Shown here piece by piece: positions 26,538-35,201 of a stretch of 64,000 nt of DNA. Position 1 is the first letter of the stretch; every line of letters starts with the position of its first letter. This DNA is from Acidisoma sp. L85. Its GTDB lineage: Bacteria; Pseudomonadota; Alphaproteobacteria; Acetobacterales; Acetobacteraceae. The stretch is taken from assembly GCF_009765865.1 (NCBI RefSeq), contig NZ_LMUQ01000048.1:20600-84599 (forward strand), read 5' to 3'. The position numbers and the translations under genes are program-made. Below the pieces are notes generated by a model that saw only the letters and a program-made list of their open reading frames with translations, was not told the origin of the DNA and searched no databases.

Positions 26538-28657
26538 CGACCTTCGCCCCAATAGGATCGCATTCCGGTCCAGCTCGGATCGGCGCCCTCCAGCCTGTAG
26601 CGGCCGATGCGGTTGTTGAGGATACCGCCGACATAGAGCGCGCCTTTATGCTCGCGCATCGATGTCACCATCGGGTGGCTGTGCCCGCCGAGATTGCCCA
26701 GCACCTCGGTGATGGCACCGTTCTCGTCGAACTTCACCACGCCGCCGGTATTGATATTGGGGAACAGCCAATCATCCTGCGGCAGCCGCCGCGTCATTCG
26801 CTTGCGCATCCCGGGCTTGCGGAGCGCCAGATCGTAGGAGGGCGTGCGCATGCCCAGCCAGGCCATCCAGTAGCCGCCATCGGAGGCCCGGTTGATATTG
26901 TCGGGATAGCCGGGCATCGCGGCGATGACGCAATCCAGGCGCCCGGCTTTGGGCCCGTCGAACCAATAGCGATGGACGCGGCAGGCCCAGGATTCGGCCA
27001 GGAACAGGCTTTGCCCGTCATGCGCCATGCAGACGCCGTTGAGATAGCTCATGCCGCGCAGGACGGTGCGGGTGCGGCCGTTGCGGGGGTCATATACCAG
27101 CAGGCGGCCGGTGGGCCGGCTCTCCACACTGTCCAAGGCCCAATCATGGGCGTCGTAGCGCGTGGTGGAATCGGTGAAGAAGATGCGGCCGTCGGGCGCA
27201 ATGTCGCAGTCGTTCGGGTCGCGCAGCCGCGCATCATCCAGGATGGAGAATGGCGTGCGATTGGTCTCGGCCGAAAGCCGCGTCACCGTCCGGTCGCGCG
27301 CGACGGAATAGAGGCCCATGGCGCCGACGCAGACCGTCAGTGCTCCGGCCCGGTCGAAGGCAAGACCGAGCGGGAAACCGCCGGTATGGGCGAAGACCTC
27401 CCACTGCTTGTAATCCGGCGCGAGGAAGCGGACCACCTCGCCATTTCGGGTGCCGCAATAGAGGTTGTCGTCCTCGTCGAGGATGACGTCTTCCGGACCC
27501 TCGATCTCTCCCAAACCGATGAACTCGGTCTCCGCCAGCCGGTCATTCAGCGCGAAGGGCGAGCCTGAATCGGGCTCGGCCGAGGGGGTGGAGGGCAAAG
27601 CGGAATAGACCGGGGCGACATAGACCTTCGCCAGGACCTTCGAGCGGTTCTTCAGCCAGCGCACATCGAGGAACACGGCCAGGGCCAGAACCACGCCGAG
27701 CACCATCTGGTTGGTACCACTGGTGAAGCCGAGGCGGATAAGACCGTTGGTCAGGATCAGGACGATGACCGCACCCATCAGCCCCTTGGCGATGGAGCCT
27801 CGCCCGCCACCCAGGCTGTTGCCACCGACGACGCCCGCCGTCAGCGCCAGGATTTCGAGCCCGGCGCCCGTGCCGGGGCCAACGCCCGATAGCCGTGCGC
27901 CGATCAGAAAGCCGGCCAGACCGCTGCACAGGCCGGAGATCATGTAGGTCATGAACACCGTGCGCCGCACGGAGATGCCTGCATTAAAGGCGGAGCGCCG
28001 GGAGCCTCCGACCGCCAAAACATGCCAGCCGAGGCGGGAGCGGCTGATGAAGACATGGGCAAGGATCGCGACCAGCACGGCCACGATCAGGCTGATGGGG
28101 AAACCCGCCACGCCCCCGTCTCCGATGAAGTCCCAGATTGGCGTCTGGACATCCGCAAGCTGCACCTGGGCCGAGAAGTTGACGACGAGGATGCTGTAGA
28201 TCGCGTGCAGGATCGTGAAGGTGACGAGGGTGGTGAGAAAGGCGCGCAGCCGCAGGTAGCCGATCAGAACGCCATTGGCCGCGCCGACGACCGCGCCGGT
28301 CGCCAGGGCGGCCAGCAGCGCCAGCCAGATCGGACCGCCCATGATGTAGATGACGGCGACCGAGGCGAAGGCCGACAAGGCGAAGGTGGCGCCGACGCTG
28401 AGGTCGATCCCCCCGCCGAGCATGACAATCGTCAGGCCCATCACGACGATCGCGAATTCGCCCAGTTGCCGGGAGGCGTCGGCCAGGCTCGCCAGCGAGA
28501 AGAAGTCCGGGATGGCGGTGCCGACGCCGATCACGGTCGCCAGCAGAAACACCAAGGGAATCGCGTTGTCGGTCCAGCGCTTGGACAGCACTTCCCCGAC
28601 CAAGTGATCGGGGAAGAGGCCGTAGCGCAGCCGGGCGAGACTTTCGGAGAGTTTCAC
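26534..28657 (-). CDS. Fusion of RbsC-type sugar ABC permease and strictosidine-synthase-like propeller
   Basis: This 707-residue protein is two domains in one frame. Residues 1-335 are a CUT2 permease with 8-10 helices and the family hallmark VVMGLTIVMLGGGIDLSVGA, plus GVVGGNSLGGGRGSIAKGLM near the end. After a linker (about 340-375) comes a six-bladed propeller of the strictosidine-synthase-like/APMAP type: IEGPEDVILDEDDNLYCGTR, DPNDCDIAPDGRIFFTDSTT, YLNGVCMAHDGQSLFLAESW and GYPDNINRASDGGYWMAWLG. The Asn/Asp residues in these motifs are candidate calcium ligands. With a cytoplasmic C-terminus, the enzyme would meet the sugar as it enters. Such fusions are known in some proteobacteria. Stop overlaps the next start. 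Confidence 0.88.
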   Translation of the reverse strand: MKLSESLARLRYGLFPDHLVGEVLSKRWTDNAIPLVFLLATVIGVGTAIPDFFSLASLADASRQLGEFAIVVMGLTIVMLGGGIDLSVGATFALSAFASVAVIYIMGGPIWLALLAALATGAVVGAANGVLIGYLRLRAFLTTLVTFTILHAIYSILVVNFSAQVQLADVQTPIWDFIGDGGVAGFPISLIVAVLVAILAHVFISRSRLGWHVLAVGGSRRSAFNAGISVRRTVFMTYMISGLCSGLAGFLIGARLSGVGPGTGAGLEILALTAGVVGGNSLGGGRGSIAKGLMGAVIVLILTNGLIRLGFTSGTNQMVLGVVLALAVFLDVRWLKNRSKVLAKVYVAPVYSALPSTPSAEPDSGSPFALNDRLAETEFIGLGEIEGPEDVILDEDDNLYCGTRNGEVVRFLAPDYKQWEVFAHTGGFPLGLAFDRAGALTVCVGAMGLYSVARDRTVTRLSAETNRTPFSILDDARLRDPNDCDIAPDGRIFFTDSTTRYDAHDWALDSVESRPTGRLLVYDPRNGRTRTVLRGMSYLNGVCMAHDGQSLFLAESWACRVHRYWFDGPKAGRLDCVIAAMPGYPDNINRASDGGYWMAWLGMRTPSYDLALRKPGMRKRMTRRLPQDDWLFPNINTGGVVKFDENGAITEVLGNLGGHSHPMVTSMREHKGALYVGGILNNRIGRYRLEGADPSWTGMRSYWGEGR

Positions 28658-28691
28658 GTGCGAGAAAGCCCAGGTGAGGCGAGCCGCCTGC

Positions 28692-29693
28692 TCACTTGCT
28701 CTTCGCGAAATCCTTCAGGTTCCAGCAGGTGCCGTTCTTGATGTCGGCCTTGGTGGTGATGTGCTCCGGCGTATAGAGCCAGGTCTTGACCGTGCCGGGC
28801 TTGATGCCGCTCTGCATCAGGAACTTGATCGTGGTGATGACATCGCGGGACTGGTTCGGCACGTCCGTCGCGACGAGGGCATCGATCACACCGGTATCGA
28901 GCAGGTTGCAATCCGCCTGCTCGCCACCGCCTGTGGTGGCGAGGGTGATCTTGCCTGTCTTGCCCGCGGCGCGGATGGCGGCGGCGGTGCCCTGGGCCGT
29001 CGCATCCCAATAGTCGATGATGCCGCAGACATTCGGATGCTGCTGGATCAGCGTCGTCGCGACTGAACGTGCGGTGCTCGCATCCCAGTTCGAGTCCGGC
29101 TGCGCGACGATCTTAAAGTCCGGGTGGTCCTTCAGAACGTTCTGGATGCCGGTATATTGGTCGAGGCTGGAGGAATTGGTCTGGTCGCCCTGGATCAGAC
29201 CGATTTCCTTGGACGAGTTCGGGCCGCAGCCGTTGATGACGGCCTGCGCCTCAAGCTCACCGAGCTTGGTCCAGTTGCTGCCGACGAAGGCTTCGGTCGG
29301 ATAATTGGTCGGGTTATCGACCTGGATCACATAGATGCCGGCTTCCTGCGCCCGGCGGAAAAGCTTAGAATAGCTCTGTAGATCTGGCGCCTGCACGATG
29401 ATGACGGCGGGCTTGCTGTTGATGGCCTCGGTGATCGCCTGGGCACCGGCCTCAGTGTTCCAGTTGGGGTCCCGCACCTCGAACTTGCCGCCGGCAGCCT
29501 TGACCGCATCACCGACGTAATGGGCCCAGCCTTGGGCAAGATCCTCGCCAGTGGACATGGGCACCAGCACGACCGTCTTATCTTTGAGCGCCGCGTCATA
29601 GGTGGCGGGACCGGGATCGTTGCGGGCGAAGGCGGGGGCGGCGGCGAGGAAGCCAGCCGTGGCGAGCGCGAGGGCGGTCTTGGAGGCAGGCAT
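28692..29693 (-). CDS. Sugar ABC transporter substrate-binding protein (RbsB-like)
   Basis: This 333-residue protein has a signal peptide (1-23, TALALATAGFLAAAPAFA) and a type I periplasmic-binding fold with KDKTVVLVPMSTGEDLAQGW, INSKPAVIIVQAPDLQSYSK, VDNPTNYPTEAFVGSNWTKL and IGLIQGDQTNSSSLDQYTGI. It carries more Cys than usual (at least four), perhaps forming disulfides in the periplasm. It would capture a monosaccharide or sugar acid for the two permeases beside it. It lies 34 bp upstream of the fusion gene in the same operon. Substrate unknown. Confidence 0.87.
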   Translation of the reverse strand: MPASKTALALATAGFLAAAPAFARNDPGPATYDAALKDKTVVLVPMSTGEDLAQGWAHYVGDAVKAAGGKFEVRDPNWNTEAGAQAITEAINSKPAVIIVQAPDLQSYSKLFRRAQEAGIYVIQVDNPTNYPTEAFVGSNWTKLGELEAQAVINGCGPNSSKEIGLIQGDQTNSSSLDQYTGIQNVLKDHPDFKIVAQPDSNWDASTARSVATTLIQQHPNVCGIIDYWDATAQGTAAAIRAAGKTGKITLATTGGGEQADCNLLDTGVIDALVATDVPNQSRDVITTIKFLMQSGIKPGTVKTWLYTPEHITTKADIKNGTCWNLKDFAKSK

Positions 29694-29724
29694 TTTCTTG
29701 TTTTCCCTTTTGTCGTCGTGAGGA

Positions 29725-30711
29725 TCAGATGTCGCCTTGCTGGTCGGTTTGTTCGTCGCGCGGGTTCAACACGCCGTCAACGATGAGGGCCGCAAGCAGG
29801 ACAGTGGCTTTGATGAGGTTCTGGTAGAGGTCGCTGATATCCAGGATCGTCATGCCGTTGAGCAGGATGCCGATGAGCAGCGTACCCACGATGAGGTTGC
29901 GCACACCACCCTTGCCGCCCGAAAGGCCGATGCCGCCGATGACCACCACGAGAATGACGTCATACAGCAGCGAGGAATTGACGATGCGGGTATTCATCGA
30001 GTGGATGCCCGCCGCCATAATAAGCCCGGCGACGAAGGCGAGCAGTGCCGACACGACATATTGGAGCACGATCACCGGCCGGACCGGCAGGCCCGCATTG
30101 CGCGCCGCGTTCAGGTTGTCGCCGATCAAATAAATATAGCGACCGTATTTGCTGAAGCGCAGCCACAGGAAGGCCCCGACCAAGATGAACGCGAAGACCA
30201 CCACCTCAACGGGTATGGAGGCCAGGCGCGCATTGCCAAAGGCCGTGAACAGGTCGTGGCCGGGCGGCAGGTAGATCACATCCTGGGTCAGGAACTGGGA
30301 CCGTCCAAGGCCATAGACAAAGGTGCCGGTTGCGAGTGTCGCGAAGATCGCGGGCATTTCGGCATAGGCGGTGAGGACGCCATTGAGCGCCCCCACGGCG
30401 ATGACGCCCACCAGAGCAAGCAGGAGCGCGATGCCGATCGGGTAGGATTGGCCGAGCAGGTTGAGAAAGACCGCCACCGATATCGCCAGGATTGCGACCA
30501 GCGACAGATCGATCCCCCGACCGATCACGACGATGCCCATGCCTACGGCGAGGATGCCGAGCAACGCCACGCTGCGCAGCAGTGCGATAATGTTTCCGGT
30601 TGTCAGGAAGCCGTGCAGAACGAAGGAGAAGGTCAGGAATAGAAGGATGGTGAGCAGAAAAACAGTGTCTTCCTGACGCCGGCGGCCAAGCAAAAGAAAC
30701 CAGCCGGTCAT
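29725..30711 (-). CDS. Sugar ABC transporter permease (RbsC-like)
   Basis: The start is placed at ATG 30711 (MTGWFLLLG). The open frame reaches ATG 30804, but that region holds a palindrome and a possible leader frame and does not look like protein. The 328-residue product shows eight to ten helices and the CUT2 motif VGMGIVVIGRGIDLSLVAIL, and VVVIGGIGLSGGKGGVRNLI near the C-terminus. It is the first structural gene of the minus-strand sugar operon and, with the fused permease, would form the heteromeric channel. No clear Shine-Dalgarno precedes this ATG; translation may be coupled to the short leader. Confidence 0.85.
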   Translation of the reverse strand: MTGWFLLLGRRRQEDTVFLLTILLFLTFSFVLHGFLTTGNIIALLRSVALLGILAVGMGIVVIGRGIDLSLVAILAISVAVFLNLLGQSYPIGIALLLALVGVIAVGALNGVLTAYAEMPAIFATLATGTFVYGLGRSQFLTQDVIYLPPGHDLFTAFGNARLASIPVEVVVFAFILVGAFLWLRFSKYGRYIYLIGDNLNAARNAGLPVRPVIVLQYVVSALLAFVAGLIMAAGIHSMNTRIVNSSLLYDVILVVVIGGIGLSGGKGGVRNLIVGTLLIGILLNGMTILDISDLYQNLIKATVLLAALIVDGVLNPRDEQTDQQGDI

Positions 30712-30713
30712 GG

Positions 30714-30749
30714 CTAGCTGGCTGCGATCGCTAGTGAGTCGGGCATCAT
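30714..30749 (-). CDS. Possible 11-codon leader peptide before the sugar operon
   Basis: A GGAGAG ribosome site lies 8 bases before ATG 30749. The frame encodes MMPDSLAIAAS and stops at 30714, two bases before the permease ATG at 30711, which has no good ribosome site of its own. Translational coupling through the leader would explain this arrangement. A frame this short may be chance. Confidence 0.25.
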   Translation of the reverse strand: MMPDSLAIAAS

Positions 30750-30770
30750 CGGTCGTCTCTCCAGGCACTT

Positions 30771-30787
30771 CACACAAGTCTTGTGTG
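30771..30787. promoter_or_regulatory. Perfect palindrome upstream of the sugar operon
   Basis: CACACAAG-T-CTTGTGTG is a perfect 8-bp inverted repeat around one base. It lies 60 bp before the permease start chosen for the minus-strand sugar operon. Its size and place fit an operator for a LacI-, GntR- or DeoR-type repressor. No regulator gene adjoins the operon; the DeoR protein at 1,934 is a distant candidate. Confidence 0.45.
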
Positions 30788-30804
30788 TGATAGGAGTAAA
30801 TCAA

Positions 30805-31186
30805 CGATCAGGCAAGGCAGAACGCTCTACGCAACTGCGAGACGGCGAATGCAAGATGGCGCGGGGCAGCGCCGGTACCACGCTTTCAGCCGACGCTTTG
30901 CCAATGGCCAAATGCCGCGGCCGTGGAGCAGAACAGGGGAACGATACTGGGAGCTCTCACGCCAAGCGGCCAAGCAAGGCGCAAGCATCTCGTAAAGGAC
31001 CGGGACAATAGAACCTCAGCCGCCGATCGTTCCTCTGCCAGCGAACCGGAGTTTGATCGAACCTACGCGCCCTCGGCCAATGCTTGGTTTTCACTAAATT
31101 GTTGCAGTGTGTAACAGCGACGCAAAGAGGAAAGCCATCGCGCTCAATTTCTGCGTATAGTCTGAGTGGCCGCCCATCGTCTCAGG
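30805..31186. other. Gene-free interval upstream of the sugar operon
   Basis: Short open frames exist in two plus-strand frames, but none shows a family resemblance or convincing ribosome site. The minus-strand operon promoter probably lies near 30,790-30,850. An AT-richer patch at about 31,083-31,115 could hold a promoter for the small plus-strand genes. Confidence 0.35.
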
Positions 31187-31390
31187 ATGAGCTCTATGAG
31201 CGAAGAAGCAATTCTTGCGATCGACGATATTGTTCGTGGTGTTTCTACCACGGACGGTGCGCTTGTCGTGCTGACGCTACAGGCCGGTCTAAACCTCATC
31301 GACATTGCTTTTACAGCTCCGAAGGCTGCCGAACTGGTCGGCATTCTCGCTCGCGCTCTGGACCAGGCTGCCCAAAACCGAATGAGATAA
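31187..31390 (+). CDS. Small hypothetical protein
   Basis: A 67-residue frame (ATG 31187, alternative 31196) reads MSSMSEEAILAIDDIVRGVS, then a regular hydrophobic/charged pattern (ALVVLTLQAGLNLIDIAFTA, ELVGILARALDQAAQ) consistent with a small alpha-beta protein. An AGGATGAG sequence just before the second ATG could serve as a ribosome site. No known domain was recognised. It lies 52 bp before the EipB-like fragment. It may be a real small protein, but evidence is limited to composition. Confidence 0.4.
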   Translation: MSSMSEEAILAIDDIVRGVSTTDGALVVLTLQAGLNLIDIAFTAPKAAELVGILARALDQAAQNRMR

Positions 31391-31442
31391 AGGGCCCGCA
31401 ACGCGCTTGCCAAGCGAATGCGTTGGGTTCTCGTAGGGCAAC

Positions 31443-31823
31443 ATGGGCAAACTGCTTGCCAATCTCTGTTTGCTCGCAGCGACCTTCCTGGTCGCGAGTA
31501 CGTCCCCGGGATACGAAGCTGGAACAGCCGTGCCGCTTGCCGCGCATCGCGCCTTGTACCTTATGATCCTAGGTAACGTGGAAAATAGCGGAACGACCAG
31601 TGCCTCCGGTGCGATGGAATATGAGGTCATTGACGGCTGCGTCGGCTGGGCGGTCCAGCAGCGGATGGATGTGACAACGCCAGACCGCGACGGTGCCGAA
31701 ACCCGTGCGGTATCGGACTACTCGACCTGGGAATCGAAGGATGGGCACGAGTTCCGTTTTCACATCGCGCAGACGGATGGCGACAAGATCGTGCGGCAAC
31801 TTCACGCTAAAGGCTGCGCTTAG
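31443..31823 (+). CDS. Truncated EipB-like (DUF1849) envelope protein
   Basis: This 126-residue protein starts with a signal peptide (LLANLCLLAATFLVASTSPG) and then resembles the N-terminal half of EipB/DUF1849 envelope-integrity proteins: VPLAAHRALYLMIL, SGAMEYEVIDGCVGWAVQQR and SDYSTWESKDGHEFRFHI. EipB of Brucella is a periplasmic beta-spiral protein of about 280 residues needed for envelope stability. Here the stop follows KIVRQLHAKGCA at about half that length, and an isochorismatase gene overlaps the end on the opposite strand. It is most likely a degraded copy, though a short secreted product is possible. Confidence 0.6.
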   Translation: MGKLLANLCLLAATFLVASTSPGYEAGTAVPLAAHRALYLMILGNVENSGTTSASGAMEYEVIDGCVGWAVQQRMDVTTPDRDGAETRAVSDYSTWESKDGHEFRFHIAQTDGDKIVRQLHAKGCA

Positions 31824-32413
31824 CCAGATTGAGGTGTTGCCGCGTCGTTGCTAGCAGGGTCGTTAGCGAAAACTAAGCCCTCGGTGCGAGCAGTCGCGGC
31901 CTTCCGCCCAGGCGCTGCCTGGCCGCTCCAATACAGGTTCGTATGCGCGATGACTTGCTTCGGCGAGGAAGCGCCCCATGCCGCGCGGTCCTCGATCTTG
32001 TGGGCGTCACGGATGAGCGTGACGTCGTAACCGCGGACGAATGCACCATGGAGCGTCGAGAGGATACATGCATCGGTCTGGGCGCCGACGACAACAAGTC
32101 GCCCGCTTTCGAGACTTGACAGGACGATCTCGAGGTCGGTGTCTTCAAAAGAGTCGCCGTAAGTCTTCTCGACAGGTGACTCCGTGTCGTGCGGAGCGAG
32201 TCCGGGAACGATGCGCCAATTCTCACTCCCCTTCGCGAGGTCCGTGCCGGAGTGCTGGACCCAGATAACGGGAACGTCTTCCCGACGACCCATCTCAGCG
32301 AGGGCGTCCGATGTTCGCCACGACCGCGTCACGGTCATAGGCATTCCAACGACGCCGTTCTGCATGTCGACTACAATTAGTGCGTTGTTGGGACGGATCT
32401 TGAGGGTCGGCAT
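31820..32413 (-). CDS. Isochorismatase-family cysteine hydrolase
   Basis: This 197-residue protein has the isochorismatase-like fold and the usual Asp-Lys-Cys triad: D16 in ALIVVDMQNG, K83 in PVEKTYGDSF and C116 in VGAQTDACILSTLHGAF. Family members hydrolyse amides such as nicotinamide, N-carbamoyl compounds or isochorismate; the substrate cannot be fixed from sequence. It starts 6 bp after the end of a broken endonuclease-like gene on the same strand and overlaps the EipB-like gene tail by four bases. All catalytic residues are present, so it appears functional. Confidence 0.85.
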   Translation of the reverse strand: MPTLKIRPNNALIVVDMQNGVVGMPMTVTRSWRTSDALAEMGRREDVPVIWVQHSGTDLAKGSENWRIVPGLAPHDTESPVEKTYGDSFEDTDLEIVLSSLESGRLVVVGAQTDACILSTLHGAFVRGYDVTLIRDAHKIEDRAAWGASSPKQVIAHTNLYWSGQAAPGRKAATARTEGLVFANDPASNDAATPQSG

Positions 32414-32418
32414 GACGC

Positions 32419-32826
32419 CTAGACCTTCAACATCAGTGGGCAGCGATCCGAAATTTTCGGCTGCGCCACCACAGCGAAATCCAAAACCTCGACGTGTTTG
32501 TTGGCAAGCATGTAGTCCGCAAATCCTCCCGGCTTCGCGTAGTGCGAAGTGCGCGTGCCAGCGAATCCTCAGGTCGTTACAAATCCATTAGACCTATCTT
32601 CGCCAGTATCGTGAAGGATCGGGAAGGGCTGCAGCAACGTGGCGGAAGAAGTTCGCTCGCGTGGCAGGACGTGGTCTTTGTCTCGATAGGTCAGCCAGTC
32701 CTTGTCCGTCTCGGGAGTGTGGACGACTTCTTGAAGGCACAGAACATCGGGAGATGCTGATGTTAGGTAGGACGTCAGAGAGTCCTGCAGTTTGCCGCCC
32801 CAGCCATTGAGGCACATGATCTTCAT
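32419..32826 (-). pseudogene. Endonuclease/exonuclease/phosphatase-family gene with internal deletion and stop
   Basis: The N-terminal portion (MKIMCLNGWGGKLQDSL, DVLCLQEVVHTPETD) is the start of an EEP-superfamily hydrolase, with the metal-binding Glu in LQEV. After about 80 codons an in-frame TGA at 32569-32571 follows NGFVTT. The same frame then reads GTRTSHYAKPGGFADYMLAN and KISDRCPLMLKV, the family's C-terminal end with its SDHCPL-type motif (His replaced by Arg). About 100 central residues, including catalytic ones, are missing. It is inactive. Confidence 0.75.
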
Positions 32827-32955
32827 CGTGCCGGATAAAGCTCTGGATCATCTGCGTGCCAAACGCAGTGTGGGGTTGAGGTTCGCACAAGAAACTCACT
32901 GCCGACACCGCATGTCGGCAGGAGGATCTCACCGTCCTGTTCTACGACAATGCCG

Positions 32956-33789
32956 TCAGGCGTCAAAGTCGGTCGCGATGGCCTCGGTTTCCCAGGCTTC
33001 CATGTCCTTCGTCAGGTTCGCGATCTTGGTCCGGGCTAAATGATAGGCGCGGGGGCCCAACGGCAGGTGAAGCGGCGGATCCTTAGCGTCGATGGCATGG
33101 AGGATCACCTTGATCGCCTTGTCGGGGTCTCCGACCTGCTTGCCATCGTTGCCCGGTCGAGAGGCGCGAACTTTACCCGCGGTTTCGCTGTAAGCAGCAA
33201 TCTCGTGCTTGGCGACTGACATCGATCGTCCGAGGAACTCCGTCCGGAACGGGCCGGGTTCGACAATGATGACGGCGATCCCGAAAGGGGCAACCTCTCC
33301 GGCCAAAGCCTCAGAAAGGCCCTCAACCGCGAATTTGGTACCATTGTAATAGCCATAACCAGGCGCGCCGAGGAGGCCAGCTCCCGAAGACAAATTGACG
33401 ATCCGGCCGCCGCGGCTCTTCCGAAGAGCAGGGAGCGCCGCCCGCGTCGTCTCGATCAGGCCGAAAACATTGGTCTCGTACATCGGGCGATATTCGTCGG
33501 GCGTGGCTTCCTCTACCGCGCCGATGAAGCCATATCCCGCGTTATTCACGAGTATGTCGAGCTGCCCGAACGCGTCTTGCGCCAAGGCAACGGCCTTCGC
33601 CGCATCGCCTGCTTTGGCGACATCCAACGCGATGGCGCGCGCCGTCTTCGGATATTGGGCCACAAATTTCGAAAGCGTGCCGGGGTCGCGAGCGCTGACC
33701 ACAACATTGTCACCGCGTGCCAGCGCCGCGTGCGCCAGGAGTTTTCCAAATCCGCCGGAGCAACCGGTAATGAGCCAAGTCTTCATCAT
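32956..33789 (-). CDS. Short-chain dehydrogenase/reductase (classical SDR)
   Basis: This 277-residue SDR has TGCSGGFG (8-15), NNAG (82-85), catalytic Ser134/135 and Y148-x-x-x-K152 (YYNGTK). VSARDPG after beta-2 contains an Arg typical of NADPH users. It is similar in layout to the SDR at 15,877 and probably a paralogue of the same subfamily (shared GYGxxGAxEE and VEPGxFRTxxxGxxM patterns). It is a single gene; its upstream flank holds remnants of a FGGY kinase. The substrate is unknown. Confidence 0.87.
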   Translation of the reverse strand: MMKTWLITGCSGGFGKLLAHAALARGDNVVVSARDPGTLSKFVAQYPKTARAIALDVAKAGDAAKAVALAQDAFGQLDILVNNAGYGFIGAVEEATPDEYRPMYETNVFGLIETTRAALPALRKSRGGRIVNLSSGAGLLGAPGYGYYNGTKFAVEGLSEALAGEVAPFGIAVIIVEPGPFRTEFLGRSMSVAKHEIAAYSETAGKVRASRPGNDGKQVGDPDKAIKVILHAIDAKDPPLHLPLGPRAYHLARTKIANLTKDMEAWETEAIATDFDA

Positions 33790-33924
33790 CTGTATCTCCT
33801 TAATTCCCGGACGGTGCCGGTGGGACGCGGCAGCGCAGGATAGCCATCATATGCCCCTCACTGTTGATGCGACAATGACACGCGGGTCCTCAGGCGCCTG
33901 CGGATAGAGGCGGGCAGCGCGGTT

Positions 33925-34185
33925 ATCGGCACAATCGACTCATGGTTGCTGAGCCGCTTCTCCACAGACGATCCGGTCAGCGAAATTGGCAATGCGTCCC
34001 GCACTCAGCTCCTAGATGTGGCGAGCGGCGCGTGGGACCATGACCTGCTCGCGCTTTTCGGGTATCCGCGAGACCGCGCCGCCTGGGGTGCCGAGACCGA
34101 CAGGCTGTCGCCAGGCGAAAGGCGTGGTCGCTGTGGCCGGGGGTCAACGGAAGGTTGCGGGGTTGCTCGGCGCGATGCTCGGGAA
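33925..34185 (+). pseudogene. FGGY carbohydrate kinase remnant
   Basis: The frame reads GTIDSWLLSRFSTDDPVSEI followed by GNASRTQLLDVASGAWDHDL and LALFG, the pattern of the xylulokinase/glycerol-kinase N-terminal domain (GTIDSWLLWKLTGG and NASRT-LYDI-TGEWD in intact kinases). The reading loses frame after about 34070, with a faint match to the AGDQQAALLGQ region near 34145-34170. Only about 90 of 500 residues remain. It represents a lost sugar kinase beside two sugar import operons. Confidence 0.65.
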
Positions 34186-34249
34186 GCTCATTAATGTTTT
34201 GGTGACAGATCAATTCACGGCTGCCCGGCTCGACGCTACCCAAGACAAT

Positions 34250-34984
34250 AAACCTTATCGGAATAGACGCGGCGATCACCTTTTGGCTCGCGCGTGATGG
34301 CGCGGCCGTGGTTGTCGCCGCGAATGAACCTTCCGTCGAGGTAGTCGCGGAAGCCATTCGCGGCGCGCGCGGGCGGGCAGGCATCGTCCATCGTCGCTGA
34401 TGTCACGGATATCGCGGATGTCACGGAGATCTTCGATCTTGCCGAAAGGGACTCCGGTCGCGTTGATATGTCCGTCCAGAAGGCGCGCGTCATCACGATC
34501 GCTCGGATAGACGATCTACCCGAGGAGGATTGGGACAAGGTCAAGGCGGTGAGCACCAAGGGGTGTTCCTTTGCGGTCAGGTGGCAATCGCGCGCATTCG
34601 CAAGCACGGCGACGGCGGCCGCCTGATCAATACGGCATCGGATCAGGCGCGGCAGGGCTTCATATTCACACCGCACTATGCCGCCAGCAAGTTCGGTGTC
34701 ATCGGCATCACGCAAAGCCTCACCAGGGAAGTCGCGAAAAAGGGCATCACGGTCAACGCCTTTTGTCCGGGGATCATCGAGACTGATATGTGGGCCTATA
34801 ACGACCGAGCCTGGGGCAAGCTGCTGGCAAACTACGGGCCGGGCGAGCTGATGGCGGAATGGGTGAAGAATGTTCCGATGGGACGAGCCGGAGGGGCGAA
34901 GACGTCGCTGGGCTTGTTGCGTTTCTGGCCGGACCGGACTCCGCTTATATCACGGGCCAAACGATCAACGTCGATGGGGGTTGA
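34250..34984 (+). pseudogene. Short-chain dehydrogenase pseudogene with frameshifts
   Basis: Pieces in different frames follow an SDR: ITFWLARDGAAVVVAANEPS near 34270, a broken middle, then RLINTASDQARQGF, YAASKFGVIGITQSLTREVA (the catalytic YxxxK) and TVNAFCPGIIETDMW. A frameshift near 34896 moves the end into [20 protein letters not shown] and QTINVDGG with a stop at 34984. The nucleotide-binding glycine motif is missing at the start. It resembles acetoin/diol or sugar dehydrogenases. From 34,985 to 35,201 no gene is seen. Confidence 0.8.
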
Positions 34985-35201
34985 TCATGTCCTGAGAGAT
35001 TGTTGCAGAATTTCATTGAATGTCTTGAGCTTGTCGCCTCCGGGCCACGCTATGTTGACAGCATTCCGGCCCATCCTTAGCGTGAGATCACTGATAACCA
35101 GCGCGATTTCGCGAGAGGTGTGGCCGTTCTATCTTGCCGCGGTAGACGGGAGGGGATGAGCGCGCGAGAGGGAGGCCGCCAGCAATGCCGGGACGGGAAC
35201 C

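Noticed and set aside
26648..27568. 306-codon open frame antisense to the permease-propeller fusion
   Set aside because: It mirrors a conserved coding frame, has shadow-type composition and no recognisable domain.
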